Of a stretch of 64,000 nt of DNA, positions 33,233-43,481 are shown piece after piece. Origin of the DNA: Allocatelliglobosispora scoriae. Its GTDB lineage: Bacteria > Actinomycetota > Actinomycetes > Mycobacteriales > Micromonosporaceae. A program made the position numbers and the translations under genes. The notes beneath the pieces are model-generated. The model searched no databases and was not told the DNA's origin. It saw only the letters and a list, made by a program, of their open reading frames with translations. Where the stretch lies: NCBI RefSeq assembly GCF_014204945.1, contig NZ_JACHMN010000003.1, forward strand, positions 1,178,001 to 1,242,000, given 5' to 3'. Positions within the stretch are counted from its first letter, which is position 1. Each line of letters starts with the position of its first letter.

Positions 33233-33267
33233 CCGAACGGATGGGTCCGCGCGCTCGGCCGTTCGGT
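33232..33267 (+). terminator. Hairpin after apt
   Basis: Perfect 9-bp stem ACCGAACGG / CCGTTCGGT (33232-33240 with 33259-33267) and an 18-nt loop, starting on the last base of the stop codon. Confidence 0.5.
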
Positions 33268-33359
33268 AGTCAAGACCTGGCCGCAGGGTAGGATGGGTTC
33301 CTGCCCCGTCGGTCGCGTCGAGCGGCGACGCCTACCGGTCGGGTCGGGAGGAGCGGCTG

Positions 33360-35762
33360 GTGTCCACCGATCCCGTCGAGTCCCCGGAGGCCGTCAACGG
33401 CGTGGTGCCCGCATCGGGCAGCCGCACGGCGACGGTCACCCCTGGAGTCGTCCTGCCCGGCGAGGAGCCGAGCGGCGACATCAGCGGCGGACTCGGCCTG
33501 CTCAACGGGGCTCCGTCCGGGCGTCGTGTGCGGGCGAGACTCACCCGCTTCAACGCGCCCTGGCAATCGACGCTCATCAGCGAGGAGCTCACCCCGCTGA
33601 TCAGCCTGCACCGCAACAGCCACCCGAGGGCCGACATCCGCCTGCTCCAGCGGGCCTATGACACGGCCCGGCAGTGGCACGAGGGGCAGTATCGCAAGTC
33701 CGGCGACCCCTACATCACGCACCCGATCGCGGTGGCGAACATCCTCGCCCAGCTCGGCATGGACACCACCACGCTGGTGGCCGCCCTGCTGCACGACACG
33801 ATCGAGGACACCGACTACACGCTTGAGGGGATCAAGGCCGACTTCGGCGACAGCGTCGCGCTCCTCGTCGACGGCGTGACCAAGCTCGACAAGGTCAAGC
33901 TCGGCGACTCGGCCAAGGCCGAGACGATCCGCAAGATGGTCGTCGCCACCGCCAAGGACCCCCGGGTCCTCGTGATCAAGCTCGCCGACCGGCTGCACAA
34001 CATGCGCACCATCAACTTCCTGCCGCCCGCCAAGCGGGAGCAGAAGTCGAAGGAGACGCTGGAGATCCTGGCGCCGCTCGCGCACCGCCTCGGCATGAAC
34101 ACGATCAAGTGGGAGCTGGAGGACCTCGCCTTCGGGCAGCTCTTCCCGAAGCGCTTCGACGAGATCAAGCGCCTCATCGACGAGCACCAGCCGCAGCGGG
34201 AGGCCCTGCTGCGCCAGGTGACCCAGAAGGTCAACGTCGATCTGCGCGCTTCCAAGATCAAGGCCGATGTGACCGGTCGGCCGAAGCACCTCTACTCGGT
34301 CTACCAGAAGATGATCGTGCGAGGTCGCGACTTCAACGACATCTATGACTTGATCGGCGTTCGCATCCTGGTCGAGACGGTCCGCGACTGCTATGCGGCG
34401 CTCGGTGTGATCCACGCCAACTGGCAGCCGGTGCCGGGGCGGTTCAAGGACTACATCGCGATGCCGAAGTTCAACATGTACCAGTCCCTGCACACCACCG
34501 TGATCGGCCCGACGGGCAAGCCGGTGGAGATGCAGATCCGCACCAACGCCATGCACCGCACCGCGGAGTACGGCATCGCGGCGCACTGGAAATACAAGGA
34601 GATCAAGAACGCGACGGTCGTCGGACCGCCGGCCCACATCGACGAGATGACCTGGCTGCGGCAGCTGCTCGACTGGCAGCGGGAGGCGAGCGACCCGAGC
34701 GAGTTCCTCGACGCCCTGCGCTTCGACCTGTCGAGCCAGGAGGTCTACGTCTTCACGCCCAAGGGCGACGTGCGGGCGCTGCCGGTCGGGTCCACCCCGG
34801 TGGACTTCGCCTACGCGGTGCACACCGACGTGGGTGCCCGGTGCATCGGCGCGCGGGTCAACAGCAAGCTCGTGCCGCTGGAGTCGGTGCTCTCCAACGG
34901 CGACGTGGTGGAGATCTTCACCTCCAAGTCGGAGAACGCCGGGCCCACCCAGGACTGGCTGGGCTTCGTCAAGTCGCCGCGGGCGCGTACCAAGATCAGG
35001 CAGTATTTCAAGAAGGAGCGCCGCGAGGAGGCGATCGAGGCCGGCAAGGAGCTGCTGACCAAGGCGATGCGCCGGGAGGGCCTGCCGCTCAAGCGGCTGC
35101 TCACCTCGGATGCGCTGATGGCGGTCGCCCGCGATCTGCACCTGTCGGACCTGGAGTCGCTCTACGCCGCCGTCGGTGAGAGCCACGTCTCGGCCCAGTC
35201 GGTCGTCTCGAAGCTCGTCGCCGGTTACGGCGGCGAGGAGGGGGCGATCGAGGACATCGCCGAGACCGCCGTCGCGACCCGGCCGCCGCGGTCGCGACAG
35301 TCCGGGCAGGACCCGGGTGTCGTCGTGGTCGGCGTCTCCGATGTCTGGATCAAGCTGGCCCGCTGCTGCACCCCGGTCCCCGGCGACGAGGTCTTCGGCT
35401 TCGTCACCCGGTCCGGCGGGGTCAGCGTGCACCGCGAGGACTGCGCCAACACCGCCGACCTGCGCCTGCAGCCGGAGCGGATCGTCCAGGTGAGCTGGAA
35501 GCCCACGGCGGGCTCCACCTTCCTCGTCGCGATCCAGGTCGAGGCGCTCGACCGGCACAAGCTGCTGGCCGACGTGACCCGGGCCCTCTCGGAGGAGCGG
35601 GTCAACATCCTCTCCGCCGTGGTGACGACGACGCGGGACCGGGTCGCGGTGAGCCGGTTCAGCTTCGAGATGGCCGATCCGAAGCACCTCGGGCACCTGC
35701 TCAACGCCGTCCGCAAGGTCGACGGCGTCTTCGACGCCTACCGGGTGACCAGCGGAGCCTAG
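33360..35762 (+). CDS. relA: Bifunctional (p)ppGpp synthetase/hydrolase (Rel/RSH)
   Basis: Makes and degrades the stringent-response alarmone on and off the ribosome. The 800-residue protein has a 90-residue variable N-terminus, an HD hydrolase domain (HDTIEDT near residue 147, [11 protein letters not shown]), a synthetase domain ([40 protein letters not shown]), TGS ([24 protein letters not shown]), a zinc-finger/CC region ([13 protein letters not shown]) and a C-terminal ACT domain. Both active sites look intact. GTG 33360 follows GGGAGGAGCGGCT; TAGGAT at 33289 is a likely -10. A strong bidirectional terminator follows. Confidence 0.97.
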   Translation: MSTDPVESPEAVNGVVPASGSRTATVTPGVVLPGEEPSGDISGGLGLLNGAPSGRRVRARLTRFNAPWQSTLISEELTPLISLHRNSHPRADIRLLQRAYDTARQWHEGQYRKSGDPYITHPIAVANILAQLGMDTTTLVAALLHDTIEDTDYTLEGIKADFGDSVALLVDGVTKLDKVKLGDSAKAETIRKMVVATAKDPRVLVIKLADRLHNMRTINFLPPAKREQKSKETLEILAPLAHRLGMNTIKWELEDLAFGQLFPKRFDEIKRLIDEHQPQREALLRQVTQKVNVDLRASKIKADVTGRPKHLYSVYQKMIVRGRDFNDIYDLIGVRILVETVRDCYAALGVIHANWQPVPGRFKDYIAMPKFNMYQSLHTTVIGPTGKPVEMQIRTNAMHRTAEYGIAAHWKYKEIKNATVVGPPAHIDEMTWLRQLLDWQREASDPSEFLDALRFDLSSQEVYVFTPKGDVRALPVGSTPVDFAYAVHTDVGARCIGARVNSKLVPLESVLSNGDVVEIFTSKSENAGPTQDWLGFVKSPRARTKIRQYFKKERREEAIEAGKELLTKAMRREGLPLKRLLTSDALMAVARDLHLSDLESLYAAVGESHVSAQSVVSKLVAGYGGEEGAIEDIAETAVATRPPRSRQSGQDPGVVVVGVSDVWIKLARCCTPVPGDEVFGFVTRSGGVSVHREDCANTADLRLQPERIVQVSWKPTAGSTFLVAIQVEALDRHKLLADVTRALSEERVNILSAVVTTTRDRVAVSRFSFEMADPKHLGHLLNAVRKVDGVFDAYRVTSGA

Positions 35763-35782
35763 CCAGGCGACAGCGAGCATGC

Positions 35783-35817
35783 GAAAAGGGCCCCACCGTC
35801 GCGGTGGGGCCCTTTTC
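35783..35817. terminator. Bidirectional terminator, rsh / cyclophilin
   Basis: Perfect 16-bp stem (35783-35798 with 35802-35817), loop TCG, with AAAA/TTTT at the base so it can work on both strands between convergent genes. Confidence 0.9.
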
Positions 35818-35837
35818 GGGGCTTACTGGTGGGTTGG

Positions 35838-36665
35838 TCAGGCCTTGACCGGAGCGACCGTCACCGTCTTGATGACGACCGGGGTCTTCGGCTTGCCGTC
35901 GCCGGTGGCCTTGCCGTCCTCGCCGACCGCACCCGCGGCGATCACCTTGTCGAGGATGTCCAGGCCCTTGGTGATCTTGCCGAGGACCGTGTAGTTGGCC
36001 GGCAGGTTCGCCTCGGGGATGTCCTGGTCGATGAGGAAGAACTGGCTGCCCGTCGAGGCCGGCTGACCGGTGTTGGCCATCGCCACCGTGCCCCGCTCGT
36101 AGGTCGGGTTCTTGCCGGTCGGCAGGTTCTCCTCGGCGAACTTGTAGGTCGGGCCGCTCGCGCCCGGCTCCTTGCCCACGCCGCCACACTGAAGGATCTT
36201 GAAGCCCTCGGTCACCATGCGGTGGCAGCTCGAGTTGTCGAAGAACTTCTTCGACGCGAGGTGCGCGTAGCTGGCGGCGGTGCACGGCGCGTGGGTCACG
36301 TCCATCTCGACCTCGATGACGCCGAGGCTGGTGGTGATGGTCATGAGCTGCGTGCCGGCGCGGGGGACCTCGGTCGGCGGAGCGCCGACGTCCTTGAGGT
36401 TGGGGTTCTGCGCGACATCATCCGGAACCCACTGGCAGCCCGACGGCGCGGCGGCGCTCGGCGCGGCTGCGGGGGACTTCTCACCGCCGGTCAGCGCGGC
36501 GATGCCCCAGATCGTCAGGCCGACGACGAGGAGCAGGCCGACTCCGCCACCGATGAAGGCGTTGCGCTTGCGGCGCTGCTGTGCGGCTTCGAGCCGTTCG
36601 GCCATCTGCTGCTCGAGCCGGGCTCGTGCCGCGGCGCGCTGGCGTTGTTCCCTGACGGGCGTCAT
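35838..36665 (-). CDS. Membrane-anchored cyclophilin-type peptidyl-prolyl isomerase
   Basis: Catalyses proline isomerisation in exported proteins. The 275-residue protein has a basic, helical cytoplasmic N-terminus (1-35), one TM helix (36-58), and an external cyclophilin domain (about 105-272). It keeps key positions: CHRMVTEGF (catalytic Arg), KILQCGG (substrate Gln), and STGSQFFLIDQDI. Four Cys may form disulfides. Its position beside rsh matches the ppiB-like Rv2582 locus of mycobacteria. ATG 36665 follows GGAGGAACACG. A paralogue lies 20 nt upstream in the same operon. Confidence 0.92.
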   Translation of the reverse strand: MTPVREQRQRAAARARLEQQMAERLEAAQQRRKRNAFIGGGVGLLLVVGLTIWGIAALTGGEKSPAAAPSAAAPSGCQWVPDDVAQNPNLKDVGAPPTEVPRAGTQLMTITTSLGVIEVEMDVTHAPCTAASYAHLASKKFFDNSSCHRMVTEGFKILQCGGVGKEPGASGPTYKFAEENLPTGKNPTYERGTVAMANTGQPASTGSQFFLIDQDIPEANLPANYTVLGKITKGLDILDKVIAAGAVGEDGKATGDGKPKTPVVIKTVTVAPVKA

Positions 36666-36685
36666 GATCGTGTTCCTCCGGAGTG

Positions 36686-37573
36686 TCAGGACTTGGTGCT
36701 GGGCGTGGCGGCTGGGGTGCTGCTCGGCGTCGTCGCGGGCGGCTGCTCGGTCCCGGGGACCACGGCGACCGTCTGGATCTTGACGTCGGACTTGGGCTTC
36801 GTGTCCTCACCGCTGGCATTCGCCACCGTACCGGCTGCAGCGATCTTCGAGATGATGTCGAGACCACCGCTGACCTGGCCGACGAGGGAGTACTTCCCCA
36901 TCTCGACCTTGGAATCCTTGTAGAAGATGATGAACTGGCTGCCGCTCACGTTGGGCAGCATCGCGACGGTGCCGGCCTTGAGCGTGACCGTGCCGGCGTC
37001 GGCCGAGGCGCTCGGGCTGGGGCTCGCGGCCGGGTCGGCCGGCGGGATCGTGAGCTCGTTGGCGAACGTGTAGCTGGGCCCGCCCTTGCCGGACGCGCTC
37101 GGGTCGCCGCAGCGCAGCGAGTAGACATCCTTGGCGTGCTGGAGCTCGAAGCACGACGTGTTGTCGTAGAACTGCTTGCCCGCCAGGTAGCCGATGCTCG
37201 CCGCCGCGCAGGGGGAGTTGGCCTGGTCGAGGGCGACCTGCACGGCGCCCGTGCTCAGCGTCAGGGTCATCGCGGCGGTGCCGGTCTCGGCGAGGCCGCT
37301 CGTCGCCGGCGCGCCGACCGGCTTGAGGTCGGTGTTGGCCTCGGTGTTCTGCTCCTGCCACACGCACTGCACCGGGGCTGCCGCCGGCTCGGGCTTGGCG
37401 TCGAACCCGCCAAGCAACCAGGTGGCACCGAGGCCCACCAGGATCACGGAGAGCCCGGCTCCGACGCCGGCGCGAATCCGGCGGTTGCGCCGGGTCACAT
37501 CGGCTCGTCGAGCAAGCTGCCGGTCGAGCTTTTCGCGCGCTAATTTGCGCGCCCGCGTCCTGCTGGAAGCCAC
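36686..37573 (-). CDS. Degenerate cyclophilin-like membrane protein
   Basis: Paralogue of the next gene in the operon, with the same layout: basic N-terminus, TM helix (about 36-56), external cyclophilin-like domain, and a Pro/Thr/Ser-rich tail. The catalytic Arg is replaced (SCFELQHAK, against SCHRMVTEG) and the substrate Gln is Arg (YSLRCGDP, against KILQCGG), while GSQFIIFYKD and LVGQVSGGLDIISKI keep the fold. It probably lacks isomerase activity and may bind peptides or the partner. A 20-residue insertion PPADPAASPSPSASADAG lies in the domain. GTG 37573 follows GGGAGGGAG. Confidence 0.82.
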   Translation of the reverse strand: MASSRTRARKLAREKLDRQLARRADVTRRNRRIRAGVGAGLSVILVGLGATWLLGGFDAKPEPAAAPVQCVWQEQNTEANTDLKPVGAPATSGLAETGTAAMTLTLSTGAVQVALDQANSPCAAASIGYLAGKQFYDNTSCFELQHAKDVYSLRCGDPSASGKGGPSYTFANELTIPPADPAASPSPSASADAGTVTLKAGTVAMLPNVSGSQFIIFYKDSKVEMGKYSLVGQVSGGLDIISKIAAAGTVANASGEDTKPKSDVKIQTVAVVPGTEQPPATTPSSTPAATPSTKS

Positions 37574-37632
37574 GAGAGCTCCCTCCCTCATCTTCGCACC
37601 GCTAGGGGCACCATCACGTTTGAGACAACGAT

Positions 37633-37667
37633 GCATTTTTGTGGCGCGGTTCACCGCGACACAATGC
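37633..37667. promoter_or_regulatory. Imperfect palindrome between divergent genes
   Basis: GCATTTTTGTGGCGCGGT (37633-37650) faces ACCGCGACACAATGC (37653-37667), pairing with one mismatch and a 3-nt bulge. It lies in the 228-nt divergent gap between the cyclophilin operon and the MBL gene, a plausible operator site. Confidence 0.35.
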
Positions 37668-37789
37668 AAGGCGTCCGAGCGAGTGTACGAGGCGTCACTG
37701 AGAAAAGCAGGTGCCCGGGGGCGACAATCTGATCGACCTATGCGACATCCGCCACCTGACGCGCCGGATATCCGCTTCTGCCCGGTCGG

Positions 37790-37795
37790 TACGCT
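37790..37795 (+). promoter_or_regulatory. -10 box for leaderless MBL gene
   Basis: TACGCT ends 6 nt before ATG 37802. This spacing rules out the in-frame GTG 37796, which would lie before +1. Confidence 0.5.
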
Positions 37796-37801
37796 GTGCA
37801 C

Positions 37802-38488
37802 ATGTTGGTGGCCGGGTTCCCCGCGGATGCATTCGGGACGAATTGTTACGTGGTCGCGCCCGGCCCCGGTGAGCAGTGCGTCGTGATCGATCCGGGCATC
37901 GGTGTCGTGGAGCGCCTCGACGACCTGCTCGCCGAGCACCGCCTGCACCCCGCCGCGGTCCTGCTGACCCACGGCCACCTGGACCACACCTTCTCGGTCG
38001 CGCCGGTCTGCGGTGCCCGGGGGATCACCGCCTACATCCACCCGGACGACCGGGAGCTGCTCGCGGACCCCTCCAAGGCCCTCTCGATGGACCTGACAGC
38101 TCTCTTCGCCGGTCGGCTCACCTTCACCGAGCCCGACGACGTCGCGCCGCTCACCGACGGGCTGACGCTCGCCCTGGCCGGTCTCGAGATCACCGTCGAC
38201 CACGCACCGGGCCATACCGGCGGGTCGGTGCTGCTGCGGATGCCCGGCGACGACGAGCCCCTGTGCTTCAGCGGGGACGTGCTCTTCGCGGGCTCGATCG
38301 GGCGCACCGACCTGCCTGGCGGCAGCATGGATCAGATGACGTCGAGCCTGCGGAGCAAGGTCCTCACCCTCGACGACGCGACGATCGTGCTGCCTGGCCA
38401 CGGCCCGGCGACAACCATCGGGCGCGAGCGCACGACCAATCCCTACCTTCGGGAAGCCGGTCGGCCCGCCGCCCCTCGCGGTCTCTGA
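37802..38488 (+). CDS. MBL-fold metallo-hydrolase (glyoxalase II-like)
   Basis: Zinc-dependent thioester or related hydrolase; the position before hisS matches the glyoxalase II-like Rv2581c of mycobacteria. The 228-residue protein has the metal motif THGHLDH (residues about 57-63), GHTGGS, SGDVLFAGSIGRTDLPGG (bridging Asp) and LPGHGPATTIGRE. Length is that of short YcbL-type enzymes without the glyoxalase II C-terminal helices, so thioester specificity is uncertain. Confidence 0.9.
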   Translation: MLVAGFPADAFGTNCYVVAPGPGEQCVVIDPGIGVVERLDDLLAEHRLHPAAVLLTHGHLDHTFSVAPVCGARGITAYIHPDDRELLADPSKALSMDLTALFAGRLTFTEPDDVAPLTDGLTLALAGLEITVDHAPGHTGGSVLLRMPGDDEPLCFSGDVLFAGSIGRTDLPGGSMDQMTSSLRSKVLTLDDATIVLPGHGPATTIGRERTTNPYLREAGRPAAPRGL

Positions 38489-38533
38489 CAGACCGTTCGC
38501 GACTTTTCAGCACGATTCAAGGAGCAACACGTC

Positions 38534-39886
38534 ATGAGTAAGCCCATGCCCATCTCCGGCTTCCCGGAGTGGCTGCCCGGCAACCGCATCATCGAGCAGC
38601 AGTTCCTCGACCGGATCCGGCGTACGTTCGAGCTGCACGGCTTCGCCCCGATCGAGACGCGCGCCGTCGAGCCGTTGGAGACCTTGCTCAGCAAGGGTGA
38701 GACCTCCAAGGAGGTCTACCTGCTGCGCCGCCTGCAGGCCGAGGCGGAGGAGCCGCGGGGTGCGAGCGATGCGCAGCTCGGGCTGCACTTCGACCTGACC
38801 GTGCCGTTCGCCCGCTACGTGCTGGAAAATGCGGGCAAGCTCGCCTTCCCGTTCCGGCGCTACCAGATCCAGAAGGTCTGGCGCGGCGAGCGGCCGCAGG
38901 AGGGGCGCTACCGCGAGTTCATCCAGGCCGACATCGACATCGTGGACCGCGACACCCTGCCGGCGCACTACGAGGCCGAGCTGCCGCTCGTCATCGGGGA
39001 CGCCTTCGCGGCCCTGCCGCTGCCGCCGATCCGCATCCAGGTCAACAACCGCAAGGTGCTGGAGGGCTTCTACCGGGGGCTCGGCATCGCCGACCCGGAG
39101 GCGGTGATGCGCGCGGTCGACAAGCTCGACAAGATCGGCCCCGCCAAGGTGATCGCGGAACTGGCCGGAGCGGGTGTCACGGAGGCGCAGGCGAAGGCGT
39201 GCCTCGCCCTCGCCGAGATCTCGGCGGCCGACGCCTCGTTCGCCGACGAGGTGGCGAAGCTCGGTGTCAGCCACCCGCTGCTCGATGAGGGCCTCGGCGA
39301 ACTCGTCGCCGTGGTCGAGGCGGCGCGGGCGCACTCGCCCGGTTTGTGCGTTGCTGAGCTGAAGATCGCCCGAGGACTGGACTACTACACCGGGACGGTC
39401 TATGAAACGCAGCTGATCGGCTATGAGCGTTTCGGCTCCGTCTGCTCGGGCGGGCGCTACGACAACCTCGCGTCGGCCGGCACCGACCGCTTCCCGGGCG
39501 TGGGTCTTTCGATCGGCCTGAGCCGGCTGCTGGGACTGCTCTTCGGCCGGGACGCGCTGGCAGTGTCGCGGCCGACGCCGACGTGTGTGCTGATCGCGCT
39601 GCCGTCCGAAGAGGACAGATCGGGCGCGATGCGCACCGCTGCGGCACTGCGCGCACGGGGCATCGCGGTGGAGGTGTCGCCCTCCGCGGCTAAGTTTGGA
39701 AAGCAAATTAAGTACGCCGAACGGCGCGGCATCCCGTACGTTTGGTTCCCGGCAAATGCCGAAACGGGTGACACGGTGAAAGACATTCGGTCAGGTGTTC
39801 AGGAGGATGCAGCTCCCGCGACCTGGGCACCCCCCACGGCGGACCTATTTCCTGCGATCTCCACTACTTTCAATAAAGAAACCTAA
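38534..39886 (+). CDS. hisS: Histidyl-tRNA synthetase
   Basis: Charges tRNA-His. The 450-residue class II enzyme has motif 1 region RRTFELHGFAPIETRAVE, motif 2 (FPFRRYQIQKVWRGERPQEGRYREF), the HisA motif ARGLDYYTGTVYE, CSGGRYDNL and motif 3 (GVGLSIGLSRL), followed by an anticodon-binding domain. ATG 38534 follows AAGGAGCAACACGTC. It lies 45 nt after the MBL gene. No T-box or obvious leader peptide is present. Confidence 0.97.
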   Translation: MSKPMPISGFPEWLPGNRIIEQQFLDRIRRTFELHGFAPIETRAVEPLETLLSKGETSKEVYLLRRLQAEAEEPRGASDAQLGLHFDLTVPFARYVLENAGKLAFPFRRYQIQKVWRGERPQEGRYREFIQADIDIVDRDTLPAHYEAELPLVIGDAFAALPLPPIRIQVNNRKVLEGFYRGLGIADPEAVMRAVDKLDKIGPAKVIAELAGAGVTEAQAKACLALAEISAADASFADEVAKLGVSHPLLDEGLGELVAVVEAARAHSPGLCVAELKIARGLDYYTGTVYETQLIGYERFGSVCSGGRYDNLASAGTDRFPGVGLSIGLSRLLGLLFGRDALAVSRPTPTCVLIALPSEEDRSGAMRTAAALRARGIAVEVSPSAAKFGKQIKYAERRGIPYVWFPANAETGDTVKDIRSGVQEDAAPATWAPPTADLFPAISTTFNKET

Positions 39887-39985
39887 GGATTAACCTGAGG
39901 CGGTATCGGTGTCGACGACCGGTCGCGCTGCGGTCCAGCACCGCTGCCGGCGTCGGCACTCCTCTGTGCGGGGGAGACACGCCTC

Positions 39986-41494
39986 ATGGCCACGAACGTG
40001 AAGACCGAACAGCACCTGGCGACGCTCGCCGACGCCGTGCTGCAACCAGGATTCGTCGGCACCTCGCCGCCGGACTGGCTGCGCCGACGGCTGGCAGCCG
40101 GCCTCGGCGGGGTGGCCCTCTTCTCACGCAACATCGCCGATCCGGAGCAGCTCGCCGGTCTCACCCGGGAGCTGCGCGCCGAGAACCCCGGCGTGGTGAT
40201 CGCCGTCGACGAGGAGTCCGGCGACGTGACCCGGCTCGACGTGCAGACGGGCAGCACCCGGCCCGGCAACCACGCGCTCGGCGCCGTCGACGACCTGGCG
40301 CTCACCGAGGCGGTCGCGGCCGACATCGGCGCCCAGCTCGCCGCCGCCGGGATCACCCTCAACTACGCGCCGACCTCGGACGTCAACTCCAACCCGGACA
40401 ACCCGGTGATCGGCGTGCGCTCCTTCGGCGCCGACCCGGAGCTGGTCGCCCGGCACACCGCCGCGTGGGTCCGCGGGCTGCAGTCGGCGGGGGTCGCCGC
40501 CTGCGCCAAGCACTTCCCCGGCCACGGCGACACCGCCGTCGACTCGCACCACGGGCTGCCGATCGTGCTGGCCTCGACCGACCGGCTCACCGAGGTCGAG
40601 CTCGTGCCCTTCCGGGCCGCGATCGCCGCCGGGACCAGGGCGATCATGACCGCGCACCTGCTGCTGCCGGCGCTGGACCCGGCCCTGCCGGCCACGCTCA
40701 GCCCGCGAGTGCTGGTCAAGCTGCTCCGCGAGGAGCTCGGCTACACCGGCCTCGTCATCACCGACGGCATCGAGATGGCCTCCATCAAGGCCGAGTTCGG
40801 CCTCGCCGGTGCCACCGTGCGCGCCATCGCCGCCGGTGCCGACGCGGTCTGCGTGGGCGGTGACACCGCCGACGAGGAGGCCGCGCTGATGCTCCGCGAC
40901 GCGCTGGTCGCCGCGGTCCTGGAGGGCGTGCTCCCGGAGGAGCGCCTCGCCGAGGCGGCCGGCCGGGTCGCGGCGCTCGCCGAGTGGACCGCAGCCCAGG
41001 CGGCCAACCGCCAGGCCGCCGCGCTGCGCTGGGGCAGCGGTGAGGTCGGCCTCGCCGCCGCCCGCCGCGCGGTCCGGGTCACCGGGCAGATCAAACCCCT
41101 GACGACGGGCGCGCACGTCGTCGAGCTCGCGACCACGGTCAACATGGCCATCGACGCGGGTACGCCGTGGGGCGTCGGCGCACCGCTCGCAGCCCTGCTC
41201 CCGGGCACCACCGTCGAGCGGGTGGATTCGGTGGGGGCGGCCAACGGCTCCCTCCCGCATGCTCTGCAGACGGCCGACGGCAGGCCGCTCGTGCTCGTCG
41301 TACGCGACGCGCATCGGCATGAGTGGATGGCGCGGACGCTGGCGGTCGTTCTGGCCCGGCGCCCGGACACGATCGTGGTGGAGATGGGTGTGCCGACCGG
41401 GGAACCGCTCGGCGCGGTGCACCTGGCGACGCACGGCGCCGCGCAGGTGTGTGGCCGGGCGGCGGCGGAGCTCCTGACCGGGATGCGAGAATAG
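39986..41494 (+). CDS. GH3 family glycosidase, beta-N-acetylhexosaminidase-like
   Basis: Probably releases N-acetylglucosamine from muropeptides or chitin fragments. The 502-residue protein has the NagZ hallmark KHFPGHGDTAVDSHHGLP (the His of the His-Asp acid/base dyad), FSRNI, DEESGDVTRL and nucleophile D in VITDGIEM. No signal peptide is visible, so it would act inside the cell on recycled cell-wall or chitin sugars. A C-terminal region of about 160 residues follows the barrel. ATG 39986 follows GGGGGAGACACGCCTC. Confidence 0.87.
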   Translation: MATNVKTEQHLATLADAVLQPGFVGTSPPDWLRRRLAAGLGGVALFSRNIADPEQLAGLTRELRAENPGVVIAVDEESGDVTRLDVQTGSTRPGNHALGAVDDLALTEAVAADIGAQLAAAGITLNYAPTSDVNSNPDNPVIGVRSFGADPELVARHTAAWVRGLQSAGVAACAKHFPGHGDTAVDSHHGLPIVLASTDRLTEVELVPFRAAIAAGTRAIMTAHLLLPALDPALPATLSPRVLVKLLREELGYTGLVITDGIEMASIKAEFGLAGATVRAIAAGADAVCVGGDTADEEAALMLRDALVAAVLEGVLPEERLAEAAGRVAALAEWTAAQAANRQAAALRWGSGEVGLAAARRAVRVTGQIKPLTTGAHVVELATTVNMAIDAGTPWGVGAPLAALLPGTTVERVDSVGAANGSLPHALQTADGRPLVLVVRDAHRHEWMARTLAVVLARRPDTIVVEMGVPTGEPLGAVHLATHGAAQVCGRAAAELLTGMRE

Positions 41495-41533
41495 GGCCCT
41501 GTCGTAGCCGTTTCTTTCATCCGGGAGCAACTC

Positions 41534-43297
41534 GTGATCCGCACGCACAACGCCGGCATCCTGCGCGCAACGCACGTCGGTGAGGTGGTGACGCTCGCGG
41601 GCTGGGTGGCCCGTCGGCGTGATCACGGTGGCGTGACCTTCATCGATCTCCGCGACGCCAGCGGCGTCGCCCAGATCGTCTTCCGCGACGAAGACACGGC
41701 GCACTCGTTGCGCAACGAGTTCTGCGTCAAGGTCGTCGGCACGGTCTCGGCCCGCCCGGCCGGAAATGAAAACCCGGAGCTGCCCACGGGCGCCGTCGAG
41801 GTGATCGTCACCGAGCTGGAGGTCCTCTCCACCGCGGCGCCGCTGCCGCTGCCGATCGACGACAACATCGAGGCCGGCGACGACATCCGCCTGCGCTACC
41901 GCTACCTCGACCTGCGCCGCAGCGGCCCGGCGAGCGCGCTGCGGCTGCGCTCGCGGGCCAACCAGATCGCCCGCGAGGTGCTGCATGCCCGCGACTTCAA
42001 CGAGATCGAGACCCCCACGCTGACGCGATCCACCCCCGAGGGGGCACGCGACTTCCTGGTGCCGGTCCGGCTCCAGCCCGGCAGCTGGTACGCGTTGCCC
42101 CAGTCCCCGCAGCTGTTCAAGCAGCTGCTGATGGTGGCCGGCATGGAGCGCTACTACCAGATCGCCCGCTGCTACCGCGACGAGGACTTCCGCGCCGACC
42201 GGCAGCCCGAGTTCACCCAGCTCGACATCGAGATGTCCTTCGTGACCCAGGACGACATCATCGAGCTCGGCGAGGAGCTCGTCCGCAAGCTGTGGAGCGA
42301 GCTCGCCGGGCACGAGATCCCGGCCGGTCCGATCCGGCGGATCACCTGGACCGAGTCGATGGAGCGCTACGGCTCCGACAAGCCCGACCTGCGCTACGGT
42401 GTCGAGCTCGTCGAGCTGACCGAGTTCCTGGCGGGCACCGAGTTCCGGGTCTTCCAGGCGCCCTACGTCGGTGCCGTCGTGATGCCGGGCGGTGCGGCGC
42501 AGACCCGCAAGGAGCTCGACGGCTGGCAGGACTGGGCCAAGGCGCGCGGCGCCCGCGGCCTCGCCTACCTGCTCATCGACGCCGAGACCGGCGAGCCCAA
42601 GGGACCGGTCGCGAAGAACCTCGCCGAGGCGCACCTGAGCGGTCTCGCCGACGCGGTCGGTGCCAAGCCGGGCGACGCGATCTTCTTCGCCGCCGGTGAG
42701 CGCCGCGCGTCGCAGGAGCTGCTCGGCGCGGCCCGGATCGAGATCGCGAAGCGGTCCGACCTGGTCGACGAGTCCGCGTGGGCGTTCTGCTGGGTCGTCG
42801 ATGCGCCGATGTTCGAGCCCGCCACCGACGACGCGGGCAAGCAGCTCGGCTGGACCGCTGTGCACCACCCCTTCACCTCGCCCAACTCGGAGTGGATGGA
42901 CACCTTCGAGTCGGCCCCCGACCGCGCCCTGGCCTATGCGTACGACATCGTCTGCAACGGCAACGAGATCGGCGGCGGCTCGGTGCGTATCCACCGGGGC
43001 GACGTGCAGTCGCGGGTCTTCTCGCTGCTGGGCATCTCGACCGAGGAGGCGAAGGACAAGTTCGGCTTCCTCCTCGACGCCTTCCAGTACGGTCCGCCGC
43101 CGCACGCCGGCATCGCCTTCGGCTGGGACCGGGTCTGCATGCTGCTCGCGGGGGAGACCTCGATCCGGGAGGTCATCGCCTTCCCGAAGACCCGGGGCGG
43201 CTTCGACCCGCTGACCGGCGCGCCGACGCCGATCACGTCACAGCAGCGGCTGGAGGCCGGCGTCGACGGCAAGCCGAAGCCGGTCGCGATCTCCTGA
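41534..43297 (+). CDS. aspS: Aspartyl-tRNA synthetase
   Basis: Charges tRNA-Asp, and probably tRNA-Asn as well as in other actinobacteria that use the amidotransferase route (family knowledge; not shown by this window). The 587-residue bacterial-type protein has an N-terminal OB fold ([22 protein letters not shown]), motif 2 ([21 protein letters not shown]), a GAD insertion and motif 3 ([13 protein letters not shown]). GTG 41534 follows CGGGAGCAACTC. A hairpin with a T-rich tail follows. Confidence 0.97.
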   Translation: MIRTHNAGILRATHVGEVVTLAGWVARRRDHGGVTFIDLRDASGVAQIVFRDEDTAHSLRNEFCVKVVGTVSARPAGNENPELPTGAVEVIVTELEVLSTAAPLPLPIDDNIEAGDDIRLRYRYLDLRRSGPASALRLRSRANQIAREVLHARDFNEIETPTLTRSTPEGARDFLVPVRLQPGSWYALPQSPQLFKQLLMVAGMERYYQIARCYRDEDFRADRQPEFTQLDIEMSFVTQDDIIELGEELVRKLWSELAGHEIPAGPIRRITWTESMERYGSDKPDLRYGVELVELTEFLAGTEFRVFQAPYVGAVVMPGGAAQTRKELDGWQDWAKARGARGLAYLLIDAETGEPKGPVAKNLAEAHLSGLADAVGAKPGDAIFFAAGERRASQELLGAARIEIAKRSDLVDESAWAFCWVVDAPMFEPATDDAGKQLGWTAVHHPFTSPNSEWMDTFESAPDRALAYAYDIVCNGNEIGGGSVRIHRGDVQSRVFSLLGISTEEAKDKFGFLLDAFQYGPPPHAGIAFGWDRVCMLLAGETSIREVIAFPKTRGGFDPLTGAPTPITSQQRLEAGVDGKPKPVAIS

Positions 43298-43310
43298 TCC
43301 CGTTCTGCTC

Positions 43311-43345
43311 TCAGCCAGGTGGCACCTCGTGCGCTGCCTGGCTGA
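43311..43345 (+). terminator. Terminator of aspS
   Basis: Perfect 9-bp stem TCAGCCAGG / CCTGGCTGA (43311-43319 with 43337-43345) with a 17-nt loop, followed by ATCTATTTCT. Confidence 0.7.
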
Positions 43346-43481
43346 ATCTATTTCTGCCCGCCACCGGTTATTGCGATCATGACCTCTCATTGCTTAGCAT
43401 TTTCGCGGCGGCACGAGCCGCCTGCGCGAGGTGCCCCTCTCACCGCGAGCAATCGCACACCTCATTGAAGGAGCACTGGCA

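Noticed and set aside
40124-43105. 993-residue minus-strand frame spanning the GH3 and aspS genes
   Set aside because: It runs antisense through two well-supported genes and has shadow-type composition.
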